A stretch of DNA of 36,792 nucleotides from Streptomyces malaysiensis subsp. samsunensis (lineage in GTDB: Bacteria; Actinomycetota; Actinomycetes; Streptomycetales; Streptomycetaceae): the NCBI RefSeq assembly GCF_024519315.1, contig NZ_JANIIC010000082.1:1-36792 (forward strand). The letters are read 5' to 3'. The translations under genes and the position numbers were made by a program. Below are positions 1 through 8,016 of this stretch, in pieces. Below the pieces are notes generated by a model. That model was given only the letters and a program-made list of their open reading frames with translations, was not told the DNA's origin and ran no database searches. How positions within the stretch are numbered: position 1 is the first letter of the stretch; each line of letters starts with the position of its first letter.

Positions 1-198
1 GGCGCCGTGCGCATTCTGCATACCTGCGCTGCCGCCCTCCCCGACGGCGGCCGGGTGCTGATCGCCGAGCGGGTGTTCCATGATGAGCCGGCTTCGGTCG
101 AGGAGCTTTCCGAGGCCCGTCGGCTGACCACACACGTGGCCGAACCTCCACAAAGGCTGGTGGGGCACCTTCCGCTAACACCGTGTCCTATGTGGTGA
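1..198 (+). pseudogene. O-methyltransferase C-terminal fragment, truncated at both ends
   Basis: The frame is open from the first base, so the gene starts outside the window. The segment ILHTCAAALPDGGRVLIAER followed by VFHDEP matches the end of the Rossmann core of small-molecule O-methyltransferases (Methyltransf_2 type), where the strand after the ALPDGGR loop carries a conserved E. These enzymes move a methyl group from SAM to a hydroxyl of a secondary metabolite. Similarity is lost after about position 110, and the frame ends in the border of a transposase remnant. I infer that insertion and later deletion removed the C-terminus. The substrate cannot be judged. Confidence 0.55.
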
Positions 199-408
199 GG
201 CGGACGAGTCTCTTGTAGCAGCACAGGGTGGCGGCGAGTGCGAGAAAGGCCAAATAGTTGCGGGGATTGCGTTCGTAGCGGGGGCTGAGTCGGCGGTATC
301 CGGACAGCCACGACATGGTGCGCTCGATGACCCACCGGGTGTCGCCCTCATCGTTCACTGGACTCGATGCCTTTGCGGGCGATGCGTACTCCGATGCGCT
401 TCCATCGG
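188..408 (-). mobile_element. IS5-family transposase C-terminal remnant
   Basis: Read on the minus strand, the last about 50 codons give RWVIERTMSWLSGYRRLSPR followed by YERNPRNYLAFLALAATLCC and a KRLVRLTT end. This is the typical C-terminal part of an IS5/IS4-type DDE transposase, including the Y-(2)-R-(3)-E signature region. Just upstream, in another frame, stands WKRIGVRIARKGIESSER, which belongs to the same family, so the piece holds a frameshift near 340-355. The N-terminal two thirds are missing. It is a dead remnant next to a second, unrelated transposase scrap. Confidence 0.75.
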
Positions 409-600
409 AGCCTCCAGCCCTTGCAGGCCGGAATGGTTGAAGCGGTGCACCCACCGCCGCACCATCTTCCGGCGGCAGGCCAGTTCAGCAGCGATGGCCT
501 ACACCCGCACGCCCGCCCAGCTCAGCTCGATCATTCGGGCTCGCATCACCAGATCCAGCGGCGCCTTACGCGCCGTGCCAGCCGTCGCACGACGGCTTTG
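409..600 (-). mobile_element. IS630-family transposase N-terminal remnant with an internal stop
   Basis: The minus-strand frame reads ARKAPLDLVMRARMIELSWA, then GVRV, a TAG stop, then AIAAELACRRKMVRRWVHRF and NHSGLQGLE. This is the helix-turn-helix N-terminus of an IS630/Tc1-type transposase (…RARMIELSWAG..VPAIAAEL.C..KTVRRWLHRFN..GL.GL). A TAG codon interrupts it, and the catalytic part is absent because the IS5 remnant begins where the match stops (about 405-410). Two unrelated IS remnants joined head to tail point to repeated insertion and deletion here. Confidence 0.7.
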
Positions 601-1700
601 CCGTCAACGTCATCGAATGCTGACCCCGTCGCGAGGGACACCGAATCAGCGATGAGGCGGCTGTCGATCAACCTCGGCCTGCCGGAGGATGTGCTGGCCC
701 GCGCCGAACGCACCGAGAACTGGCGAAGACAGCTGGGATCCACCGGCACCAGCCGCTGTCAGCCAGACCAACCGCCGGACACCGCCCGGAGGAGACGGAA
801 GTAGCGCGGCCCGACTATGGTGGACCCGCGTCTCGCCGAATGCCACAAGCGGGCCGCCATGCCGCATCTCCGGACTCGTCCACGCGGCGCATCTGGACTC
901 TTCGGGAGAGGCTTGGCAACCGTGACCACGCAGCGACGCAGGCTATCGCATCGTCCGCAGTCGTCGGAGCCCACTGTTATCACCGTCAGCACAGCCGTCG
1001 AGATGGTATGCCGCCTGTATGTCGCCGCGCACGCCATGACAGGTGACTTTGAGCAGGTACCGGCCAGTGCCGCCGGCACAGTGCCGCTCGACGACGAGAC
1101 GCACGACCTGCTTCTGCGCTACTTCCAAGCCGATTACGCGGTGGGCACCGGCCTGGTTCGCATCGCGGTCACGCGAGGATGTTCGAGGGAGCGGAGCCCA
1201 CAAGACCGACGGTTGCCAGCGTGGCGGCCGCCACAGCGGCCCCGGCGACGAATCATCATGGCGTCGTCACCGTGGCGCGCCCCACCGGGCCGAACCCTCA
1301 TTTCCGGGAGCTAACACCCCCAAGGGGATGCACGGTTGGGCTCCAGCTGCCCTCGAGCCCGCAGGCATATCTGTGCCTCTCCTACCATTCAAGCGCGGGT
1401 CGCGGACGGCCATACGCGGCGCGACGCCCGGCAACGACGTCAACCTCCGTGACGTCGAGGGACGCAGCGCCCTGCTGCTGTCCCGTGCGAAGGACAACAA
1501 CGCCTCATGCGCGATCGGCCCGTTCATCCGCCTGCTCGACAACGGCTTCGACCTCGACACCGTAGACGGGCTCGACATCGACCTGCGGGTCGCCGGAACG
1601 GACGGCTGCGTACTGCACGGCAGCAGCTCCATGCGCGAGATCAGCCGCGACGTGCTGGACCTGGTGGCCGCCACCCACGGGTGACCACATGCCTGACCGC
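601..1700. other. No intact gene; two coding-looking stretches of unknown origin
   Basis: No frame has a convincing start plus a recognisable product. Two plus-strand stretches look like former coding DNA: about 970-1180 (TVITVSTAVEMVCRLYVAAH then AMTGDFEQVPASAAG) and about 1400-1684, which ends in a TGA (NDVNLRDVEGRSALLLSRAK, later PFIRLLDNGFDLDTVDGLDI). The second has a faint ankyrin-repeat flavour (DVNLRDVEGRSAL … FIRLLDNGFDLDT), but this is weak and no helix-turn-helix pair is complete. I treat them as eroded gene fragments. Confidence 0.3.
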
Positions 1701-1708
1701 GCGGTCCC

Positions 1709-1751
1709 GTGTGCGCAGCGCCGCCGCTGCCGCGACGCGCGCTGCGCACAC
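1709..1751 (-). terminator. Strong stem-loop after the GH3 gene
   Basis: GTGTGCGCAGCG (1709-1720) and CGCTGCGCACAC (1740-1751) form a perfect 12-bp stem around a 19-nt loop. It begins 5 nt beyond the stop codon of the GH3 glycosidase. There is no U-tract, which is common in Streptomyces terminators. It probably ends the transporter/glycosidase operon and may act in both directions. Confidence 0.7.
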
Positions 1752-1756
1752 CCGGC

Positions 1757-4138
1757 TCATGCCCGGGCCACCGGCTCCTGCCCGAACGTGGCGTGCAAGC
1801 GGCGCGTGTGATCCACCTGGCGCTCGGCTCCGGTCAACGTGACCCTGACCGTCAGGCGCCGATCCGCGCTGGAGGCGGCCAACCGCACCTCCAGCTTGCC
1901 CGGTTCGACGACGCGCCGGCCGTCACGTCCGGTGAAGGAAGCGACGTCCGCCGGGACTGTGACACGGACCCGGCGGGCCTCGCCCGGCGCCAGTTCGACG
2001 CGGGTGTAGCCGACGAGGCGCTGCACCGGCTGGACGACGGAGGCAACCGGGTCATGCAGATACAGCTGGACGACCTCGGTTCCGGACCGCCCGCCCGAGT
2101 TGCGGACGGTGAAGGCGAGGGTGAACTCGCCGTCCGTCGGCGCCTCCTGGACGTCCACGGTCAGGTCCGCCCAGTCGAACCGCGTATAGGAAAGGCCGTG
2201 GCCGAAGGCGAACGCGGGAGTCGGGTCGATGTTGGACACCTCGCTGGCGTGGGCGAGCCGCGCCCCGAGGTACGTGGCCGGCTGGGAGCCCGGCCTGTGC
2301 GGCACGCTGACCGGGAGACGTCCGGAGGGATTGACGCGGCCGCTGAGCACCCCGGCGATCGCGTGCGTGCCCTCCTCCCCCGGGAAGAAGGACTGCACGA
2401 TCGCGGCGGACTCCTCCACGGCGCGGCCGAGGGCGTACGGCCGTCCCGCGAGCAGCACGGTGACCACGGGTGTCTCCAGGTCGAGCAGAGTGTCGAGCAG
2501 GTGCTGCTGCGCACCGGGCAGCACCAGCGCCTCGGCGTCGCATCCCTCGCCGCTGGTGCCCCGCCCGAAGAGCCCGGCGCGGTCGCCGAGCACCACCAGG
2601 GCGACGTCGGCTTCGCGTGCCACCTGGGCGGCCTCACGGATGCCGGAGAGATCTCCGTCGTCGATGCCGGTGCCGCGGGCGACCGTGATCTCGGCGTCGG
2701 GGAACTCGGCGGCGAGAGTGTCGCGCAGGGTGGGCAGCTCGATGCCGAGTGGGGTCCCGGGGTGGCGGACGCCGATGTGCTGAGGGAAGGAGTAGCAGCC
2801 CAGTACGGCGGTGGGCTCGTCGGCGTTGGGACCGAGCAGGGCGATGCGGCGCGGCCTCGCGAGCGGCAGGACGCCGTCATTGCTCAGCAGCACGACCGCT
2901 TCCTCGGCAACCGTGCGGGCCAGCGCGCGGTTCTCCGGACCGTCCAAGTCGATCCGGCCGCGCAGGGCGGCCGGGTCGGCCAGGTCGGCCTTGTCGAGCG
3001 CGGCCGGTAGGGGGTTCCAGTCCGGGTCGAGCAGGCCGAGCATCGCCTTCTGCGTGAGTACCCGGCGCAGGGCGCGATCGACCAACGCCTCCGGTATGCG
3101 GCCGTCGGCGACGGCCTCGGTGAGGGGCGCGCCGTACGTCTTGACGTTGGGCAGTTCGACGTCGATGCCCGCGCGCAGCGCCGTGCCGGCGGCGCCGACC
3201 CAGTCGGCTGCGATGCCGTGCAGGGTCTTCAGGAAGGCGATGGCGAAGTAGTCGGCGACGACAGTACCGTCGAAGCCCCACGTGTCACGCAGTAGCCCGG
3301 TGAGCAGATCCTCGTCGGCCGCGGAGGGCATCCCGTCGGTGTCGGTGTAGGCGTTCATCACCGACCGGGCACCGCCTTCACGGATCGCCATCTCGAAGGG
3401 AGGCAGCAGAACGTCGGCGCGTTCACGCGGGCCCACGGAGGAGGGGGCGAGGTTACGACCGGCGCGGGAGGCCGAGTAGCCGACGAAGTGCTTGAGGGTG
3501 GCGACGATCCCGGCGGACTCGAGGCCCTGCACGTATGCCGTCCCGATGGTGCCGACGAGGTACGGGTCCTCGCCGATGGTCTCCTCGACCCGGCCCCAGC
3601 GGGCGTCGCGCACAACGTCCAGGACGGGCGCGAGTCCCTGGTGGACGCCGACGGCACGCATGTCGCGGCCGATGGCGGCGCCCATGCGCCGCACCGTGTC
3701 CGGGTCGAAGGTGGCGCCCCAGGACAGCGGAACGGGGTAGGCCGTCGCCCCCCAGGCGGCGAAGCCGGCCAGACACTCGTCATGCGCGAGAGCGGGGATG
3801 CCGAACCGGTTCGTGGCGGCGATACGGGTCTGGGTGCGGGCCAGGGAGAGCGCACCCAGGGCGGGGTCGACGGGGACCGTGCCGAAGGGCCGGGTCAGCT
3901 GGCCCAGTCCGGTGGGCAGCAGAGCATCGAGATCGACGGCCTCCTCCATGTCGTGCTGATGGGGGGCCACTTCACCGCCCTGCTCGGAGGCGCCCACCCA
4001 CACTCCGTACAGCTGGGCGGTCTTCTCCTGAAGGGTCATCGCGTCGATCAGGGCGTCGACCCTCGCGGTGACGGAAACGGTGGGGTCGTTCCAGAGGGAC
4101 TTTTCGGGGGTGTTCTCTACGGCCACGTTCGCGTTCAC
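1757..4138 (-). CDS. GH3 family beta-glycosidase (beta-xylosidase/beta-glucosidase type)
   Basis: This 793-aa protein has the full GH3 architecture: an N-terminal TIM barrel, the (alpha/beta)6 sandwich and a C-terminal fibronectin-III-like domain (about 670-780, LAFTVRNSGGRSGTEVVQLY). The nucleophile is Asp296 in TVVADYF. KHFVGYSASRAGRN and GEDPYLVGTIG are typical substrate-site blocks. No signal peptide is seen, so it should act inside the cell on short oligosaccharides brought in by the adjacent ABC transporter. I chose GTG at 4138 because GGGAGG lies 5 nt before it; the longer open frame to 4522 has no support. Gene order (binding protein, two permeases, GH3, divergent LacI) matches the Streptomyces bxlEFGA/bxlR xylobiose system, which favours a beta-xylosidase. 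GH3 specificity cannot be fixed from sequence alone. Confidence 0.9.
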   Translation of the reverse strand: MNANVAVENTPEKSLWNDPTVSVTARVDALIDAMTLQEKTAQLYGVWVGASEQGGEVAPHQHDMEEAVDLDALLPTGLGQLTRPFGTVPVDPALGALSLARTQTRIAATNRFGIPALAHDECLAGFAAWGATAYPVPLSWGATFDPDTVRRMGAAIGRDMRAVGVHQGLAPVLDVVRDARWGRVEETIGEDPYLVGTIGTAYVQGLESAGIVATLKHFVGYSASRAGRNLAPSSVGPRERADVLLPPFEMAIREGGARSVMNAYTDTDGMPSAADEDLLTGLLRDTWGFDGTVVADYFAIAFLKTLHGIAADWVGAAGTALRAGIDVELPNVKTYGAPLTEAVADGRIPEALVDRALRRVLTQKAMLGLLDPDWNPLPAALDKADLADPAALRGRIDLDGPENRALARTVAEEAVVLLSNDGVLPLARPRRIALLGPNADEPTAVLGCYSFPQHIGVRHPGTPLGIELPTLRDTLAAEFPDAEITVARGTGIDDGDLSGIREAAQVAREADVALVVLGDRAGLFGRGTSGEGCDAEALVLPGAQQHLLDTLLDLETPVVTVLLAGRPYALGRAVEESAAIVQSFFPGEEGTHAIAGVLSGRVNPSGRLPVSVPHRPGSQPATYLGARLAHASEVSNIDPTPAFAFGHGLSYTRFDWADLTVDVQEAPTDGEFTLAFTVRNSGGRSGTEVVQLYLHDPVASVVQPVQRLVGYTRVELAPGEARRVRVTVPADVASFTGRDGRRVVEPGKLEVRLAASSADRRLTVRVTLTGAERQVDHTRRLHATFGQEPVARA

Positions 4139-4206
4139 TTTCCTCCCACGCCCATCAGACCCTTGACCAGGGCGCGACGGGCGAACAGGTAGACGAGCAG
4201 TGCTCG
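4135..4206 (-). pseudogene. Orphan C-terminal tail of a second CUT1 sugar permease
   Basis: The frame ending at 4135 codes for LLVYLFARRALVKGLMGVGG and a final K. This is a typical last segment of a MalG-type permease. Its TGA overlaps the GH3 start as GTGA, the usual way such a permease is translationally coupled to the next gene. The intact permease upstream ends at 4381 with a similar but distinct tail (FGRRQLLSGLTAGFSR). The roughly 170 bases between the two tails are not recognisable. I infer that recombination or deletion between paralogous permease genes left this tail in front of GH3. Confidence 0.6.
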
Positions 4207-4380
4207 AGGCGGGGCAGATCGCGTCCAGGCGCCGGCATCGGCCCGAATCCGCTTCGCACGCCCATCGGGAGGGCGAGGCTGCCGCTGCTTCCAGGGTTGA
4301 CGCAGGTCGTCCTGCCCGAGCTGGTGGATGAGGTGCCGGCCGAAGTCGGGACGTACGAGCAGCGTCGGCGCCGACACCGA

Positions 4381-5277
4381 TCAACGGCTGAATCCGGCGG
4401 TCAGACCGCTCAGCAGCTGGCGGCGGCCGAACGCGTACAGGATCAGGACGGGCAGTGTGGTGAGGACGACGGCGGCGAGAACGGCGGGGACATTGACCCC
4501 GTACTGGCCCTGGAACGTCCACAGCGCGAGCGGCAGGGTCCGGCGGTCAGGGCTCTGAGTGAGGACCAGCGGCAGCAGGAATCCGTTCCAGATGGTCAGT
4601 GCGTTGAAGATGGTCACGGTGAGGATGGCCGGTCGGGTGAGCGGTGCCGCCAGCCGCCATAGTGTCGTCCATTCGGTGGCGCCGTCGACCCGCATCGAGT
4701 CGAACAGTTCGTTGGGCACGTCGCGGATGAAGTTGGCGAGCACCAGCACGGACAGCGGGATGGCGAAGGCGATCGACGGAAGGATCAGCGCCAGCAGATT
4801 GTCGTACAGATGCAGTCTGATGATGATCAGGTAGACCGGGATCACCGTCGCCTGAAGCGGGATGGCCAGACCCGTGAGGAACAGCCCGTTCATCGCGCGC
4901 AGGACTCGCATGCGCCAACCACGTACGATCGCGTAGGCGGCCATGAAGGAGAACACGACCGCCGGCACCACGGCCCCTGCGGTGACCACGACGCTGTTCA
5001 CGAAATAGCGCAGGAAGTCGGACTCGATGACCAACCGGTAGTTCTCCAGCGTGGGGTCGCCCGAAGGCACCAGCGGGTTGCTCGCGTAGTAGCGGCTCTG
5101 GGCCTTGAGGCTGGTGATGAGGGTCCAGTACAGGGGTACGGCGACGATGACGAGCCAGAGCCATCCGGCCAGGCCGCCGACCCAGTTGCGTCGGCGCGCC
5201 GCCTGACGGGAGGGGCGTCGCCGCTCCCGGTGGATGGCCTTCCGCGGTCGTCGCGACTCGGTCAGCGTGGTGGACAT
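4381..5277 (-). CDS. Carbohydrate ABC transporter permease (MalG-like, CUT1)
   Basis: This 298-aa inner-membrane protein has about six transmembrane helices (first near residues 33-55, WLWLVIVAVPLYWTLITSL). It carries the binding-protein-dependent permease EAA loop near residues 190-215 (NELFDSMRVDGATEWTTLWR), which contacts the ATPase. It forms the pore with the permease encoded just upstream. ATG at 5277 is 1 nt after that gene's stop (TGACATG) and is preceded by GAGGGGG, so the two are coupled. No dedicated ATPase lies in the island; Streptomyces CUT1 systems of this kind normally share the MsiK ATPase encoded elsewhere (family knowledge). Confidence 0.92.
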   Translation of the reverse strand: MSTTLTESRRPRKAIHRERRRPSRQAARRRNWVGGLAGWLWLVIVAVPLYWTLITSLKAQSRYYASNPLVPSGDPTLENYRLVIESDFLRYFVNSVVVTAGAVVPAVVFSFMAAYAIVRGWRMRVLRAMNGLFLTGLAIPLQATVIPVYLIIIRLHLYDNLLALILPSIAFAIPLSVLVLANFIRDVPNELFDSMRVDGATEWTTLWRLAAPLTRPAILTVTIFNALTIWNGFLLPLVLTQSPDRRTLPLALWTFQGQYGVNVPAVLAAVVLTTLPVLILYAFGRRQLLSGLTAGFSR

Positions 5278-5278
5278 G

Positions 5279-6181
5279 TCAGGCCCCCTCGAGTTGGCTC
5301 GCACCGGCGTCCCGGCCCCCGAGCCGGCGCAGCAGCAGGGCGAGGGTCAGACCCACCAGGACGAGGATGACCGCGATGGCGCTGGCCGGTCCCATCAGGC
5401 TGGCTTGGAATCCCCGCTTGTACATGTCCAGTGCGAGGACCCGGGTGGCGTCTCCGGGGCCGCCCTCGGTCAGGACGAAGATGAGGTCGAAGAAGGTCAG
5501 CGACCCGACCACCATCAGCGTGGACGAGGTGATGATGGTGTATTTCAGCTGAGGCAGCGTGATGCTGAAGAACTGCCGGATCCGTCCTGCCCCGTCCAAC
5601 TGCGCCGCTTCGTAAAGGGACTTCGGAATCTGCTGGACACCGCCCTGGTAGATCAGTGAGTGGAACGGGATGAACTGCCAGGAGACGATGAAGATGACGA
5701 CCCCGAACGCGAGCCCGGGCCGCCCCAGCCAGTCCTGGCTGAGCGCCTGGATCTTCAGCCCGGCACCGAGCCCGAAGTTGGGGTCCAGCAGAGCCTTGTA
5801 CGCGATCGCGATCGCCGCGGAGCTGAGCATCAGCGGGATGAAGTACACCACGCCCAGCACCGCACGGTAGCGCTGGCGGCCGGCCATGAACGTGCCGAGC
5901 AGAATGCTCAGCGGGGTCTGAACGGCCCAGGACACGGCCATCACCAGGAATGTCACCCAGAGGGCGTGCGGCAGCCCGGGGTCGGTGAGCACCGCACGCC
6001 AGCTGGTCAGCCCCGACGGGTGGATGGCGCCGATCCCGTCCCATGTGGTGAAGCTCAGCGCGAAGACACCGACGAGCGGAAGCACGGCGAAGCCGACGAA
6101 GACCACCAGCGCCGGCGTGGCCAGCCATGGCAGGATGCTGCGCGGTGCGCGACGCGGCGGATGGCCGGTGTGCGAGCTCAT
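5279..6181 (-). CDS. Carbohydrate ABC transporter permease (MalF-like, CUT1)
   Basis: This 300-aa permease has about six transmembrane helices, starting with residues 20-42 (ILPWLATPALVVFVGFAVLP). The EAA loop near residues 205-225 (PKSLYEAAQLDGAGRIRQFF) is the ATPase-coupling site. ATG at 6181 overlaps the stop of the binding-protein gene (ATGA), and the stop at 5279 nearly touches the next permease start, so all are one operon. By position it corresponds to BxlF in the xylo-oligosaccharide system, though the sugar is inferred from context only. Confidence 0.92.
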   Translation of the reverse strand: MSSHTGHPPRRAPRSILPWLATPALVVFVGFAVLPLVGVFALSFTTWDGIGAIHPSGLTSWRAVLTDPGLPHALWVTFLVMAVSWAVQTPLSILLGTFMAGRQRYRAVLGVVYFIPLMLSSAAIAIAYKALLDPNFGLGAGLKIQALSQDWLGRPGLAFGVVIFIVSWQFIPFHSLIYQGGVQQIPKSLYEAAQLDGAGRIRQFFSITLPQLKYTIITSSTLMVVGSLTFFDLIFVLTEGGPGDATRVLALDMYKRGFQASLMGPASAIAVILVLVGLTLALLLRRLGGRDAGASQLEGA

Positions 6182-7494
6182 TTGCCGGTGACCGCGTTGA
6201 GGTTGCGGGCGAACCGCTGCGGCGAGATGGACAGCTGGAACAACTTGACGATGTTGTCCAGCAGGGTCTCGGCGGCCGTCGGACTGAGCGCTTGGTCCCA
6301 GGACTGGCCGAACACCTTGGCCTTGCTGGCGATGTCGTAGGTGAATTGCAGGAAATCGGCGCTCTTGGAGGCAGCCAGCAGCTTCTCCGTGCCCAGCCGG
6401 ATCGGAACCGACCCGTTGTCGATCCACTGCTTCACCTCGTCGTCCTGGAGGACGCCTGTGGCGAAGAAGTCCTTGGCGATCTTCTTCTGCTCGGCGCTGG
6501 CCTTCGAGGAGATGGACAGGTACTGGGCGGGGTTGCCGACGGTGTCGCTCGGATCGCCCTTGCCGCCCTCAACGGGCGGGAAGGTCATGTAGCCCAGCGC
6601 GCCGCTGGAGACGAAGTCCCCGCCCTCGGCCTGCTGGATGCCGTACGACCAGGAGCCGTGCAGCATCATCGCGGCCTTGCCGGTGTACAGCAGCGCCTGG
6701 TCGGCGTTGGAGTCCGCGGTGATCGAGGAGAAGCCCTTGATGAACCCGTGGGCTTTGACCAGATCCTGCACCTTGGTCAGCGCGGTGATGGCGTCCGGAT
6801 GGGACCAGGCGTTCTTCTCGCCCTCGATGATGGCCTGGAACACCTCCGGACCGCCGATGCGGTCGAACAGGAACTCCAGCCACATCATGTTCGTCCACCG
6901 GGACTGGCCGCCGAGGGAGAACGGTGCTATGCCCTTCGCGTTGAACTTGGGCACCAGCGCCATGATGTCGTCCCAGGACTGCGGTGGTTCCACGCCGACC
7001 TGGTCGAAGACCTTCCTGTTGTAATAGAGGATGATCGGCTGCACGCTCTCGCACGGCATCGCGTAGATCGCGCCGTCGACGGTTGCCGCGGCGAACGAGG
7101 ACGGGAACAACCGCTTCTTGACCTCGGAGTGCTCGTCGAACCACGAGGTGAGGTCCTCGACCTGGCCCGCCTTCACGTAGGTGCGCAGCGTCCCGCCTCC
7201 CCAGCCCCAGATGAGGGTGGGCGCCTGCCCGGCACCGATGGCGGTCTTGATCTTCGTCTTGTACGCGTCGTTCTGGAAGGTGGTGTCTTTGATCTGCTCC
7301 TTGGGGTGGGCCTTGTTGAACGCGTCCACCGCGCCGGCTCTGACGCCTTCCTGCGGCTGGCCGCTCAGGTACCAGTACGTGGCCCCACCACCGCTCTTGC
7401 CGGGACCGGACGAGCCGCAGGCCGCCAGCGCAGCGGAAACCGGCACGCCGGCGGCCAGGCCGAGGAGGGTACGCCGAGAGAGAGGGATCGCCAT
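6178..7494 (-). CDS. Extracellular sugar-binding lipoprotein (SBP, CUT1 cluster B)
   Basis: This 438-aa solute-binding protein starts with a twin-arginine-like, lipidated signal, SRRTLLGLAAGVPVSAALAA followed by Cys, so it should be anchored outside the membrane. The rest is a classical SBP_bac_1 fold (FNKAHPKEQIKDTTFQNDAY near 70-90; PCESVQPIILYYNRKVFDQV near 150). The trailing ISPQRFARNLNAVTGK is a normal end. GGAG lies 6 nt before the ATG. It is the first gene of the operon and feeds the two downstream permeases. An inverted-repeat operator stands 47 nt upstream of the start. Confidence 0.92.
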   Translation of the reverse strand: MAIPLSRRTLLGLAAGVPVSAALAACGSSGPGKSGGGATYWYLSGQPQEGVRAGAVDAFNKAHPKEQIKDTTFQNDAYKTKIKTAIGAGQAPTLIWGWGGGTLRTYVKAGQVEDLTSWFDEHSEVKKRLFPSSFAAATVDGAIYAMPCESVQPIILYYNRKVFDQVGVEPPQSWDDIMALVPKFNAKGIAPFSLGGQSRWTNMMWLEFLFDRIGGPEVFQAIIEGEKNAWSHPDAITALTKVQDLVKAHGFIKGFSSITADSNADQALLYTGKAAMMLHGSWSYGIQQAEGGDFVSSGALGYMTFPPVEGGKGDPSDTVGNPAQYLSISSKASAEQKKIAKDFFATGVLQDDEVKQWIDNGSVPIRLGTEKLLAASKSADFLQFTYDIASKAKVFGQSWDQALSPTAAETLLDNIVKLFQLSISPQRFARNLNAVTGK

Positions 7495-7540
7495 GTTTTT
7501 CTCCGCACTCGAGAGCCATCGGCTTCTCGTGAGCCATAGT

Positions 7541-7551
7541 GAAAACTTTTC
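7541..7551. promoter_or_regulatory. LacI-type operator 1 of the sugar island
   Basis: GAAAACTTTTC is a perfect inverted repeat about a central C, 47 nt upstream of the binding-protein start. Read on the minus strand its core is CCGAAAAGTTTTC, which differs at two bases from CCGAAAGTTTTTC in the second site at 7693-7705. AT-rich matched palindromes in a GC-rich divergent intergenic region are most simply operators of the adjacent LacI regulator. Confidence 0.55.
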
Positions 7552-7693
7552 GGAAAATCCTTCTTCGAGTTCCGTTCGTGCAAATTAGGTTTCGGGCTGA
7601 TGCCCTGTCAAGACATGTGCAGGCACGCTGCCGGACAGGAGACAGCCGCGTAGTATCGGGCGAGAACGGACCTTGAGAAACCTCGGCAGGGAC

Positions 7694-7706
7694 CGAAAGT
7701 TTTTCG
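7694..7706. promoter_or_regulatory. LacI-type operator 2 of the sugar island
   Basis: CGAAAGTTTTTCG pairs its outer CGAAA/TTTCG arms and resembles operator 1. It lies between the divergent binding-protein and lacI genes, 311 nt before the regulator start. Two sites about 150 bp apart would permit looping. No other copy of this motif was noticed in the window. Confidence 0.5.
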
Positions 7707-8016
7707 AAACAGGCTGATTGAGGGTGGGGGACGATGTGATGGCCGCGGCTGACACACTGTCGGCGCAGGTCATGCCGCGGCGGCGGGGCCCGGTGCCGCC
7801 GACGCCGGACCGGATCGATGCACCGCTTCGCCCGGGTACGGCTGGAGTCGGGTACGAGCGCACGCAGATCGTCGGACGTATCGAGGCCGAGGGGCCCGTC
7901 GGCGCCTCCCCGGACGAGCTCCGTGCCAGGTTGCCGTACCGATGACCGGTTCCACCCGCGTTGCCGACCCGACCGGCGGCTCACCGCACCGGTGGACGTA
8001 CAGCTGGGAGGAACCG

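Noticed and set aside
1400..1684. Ankyrin-repeat protein
   Set aside because: Only one and a half repeat-like segments are visible, without a start codon or complete helix pairs.
1709..3010. Long plus-strand frame (433 codons) opposite GH3, and similar ones opposite allantoinase and the permease
   Set aside because: These are antisense shadows caused by third-position GC bias; they show no family signature or ribosome site.
4139..4522. Upstream extension of the GH3 reading frame (921 codons in total)
   Set aside because: The added 127 residues are Arg/Pro-rich and unlike any GH3 N-terminus; the GTG at 4138 has a near-perfect ribosome site.
7718..7945. 75-codon frame before lacI ending in a possible winged-helix-like stretch
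   Set aside because: No ribosome site and no clear family match; it occupies the operator region. The resemblance is too weak to call a gene.
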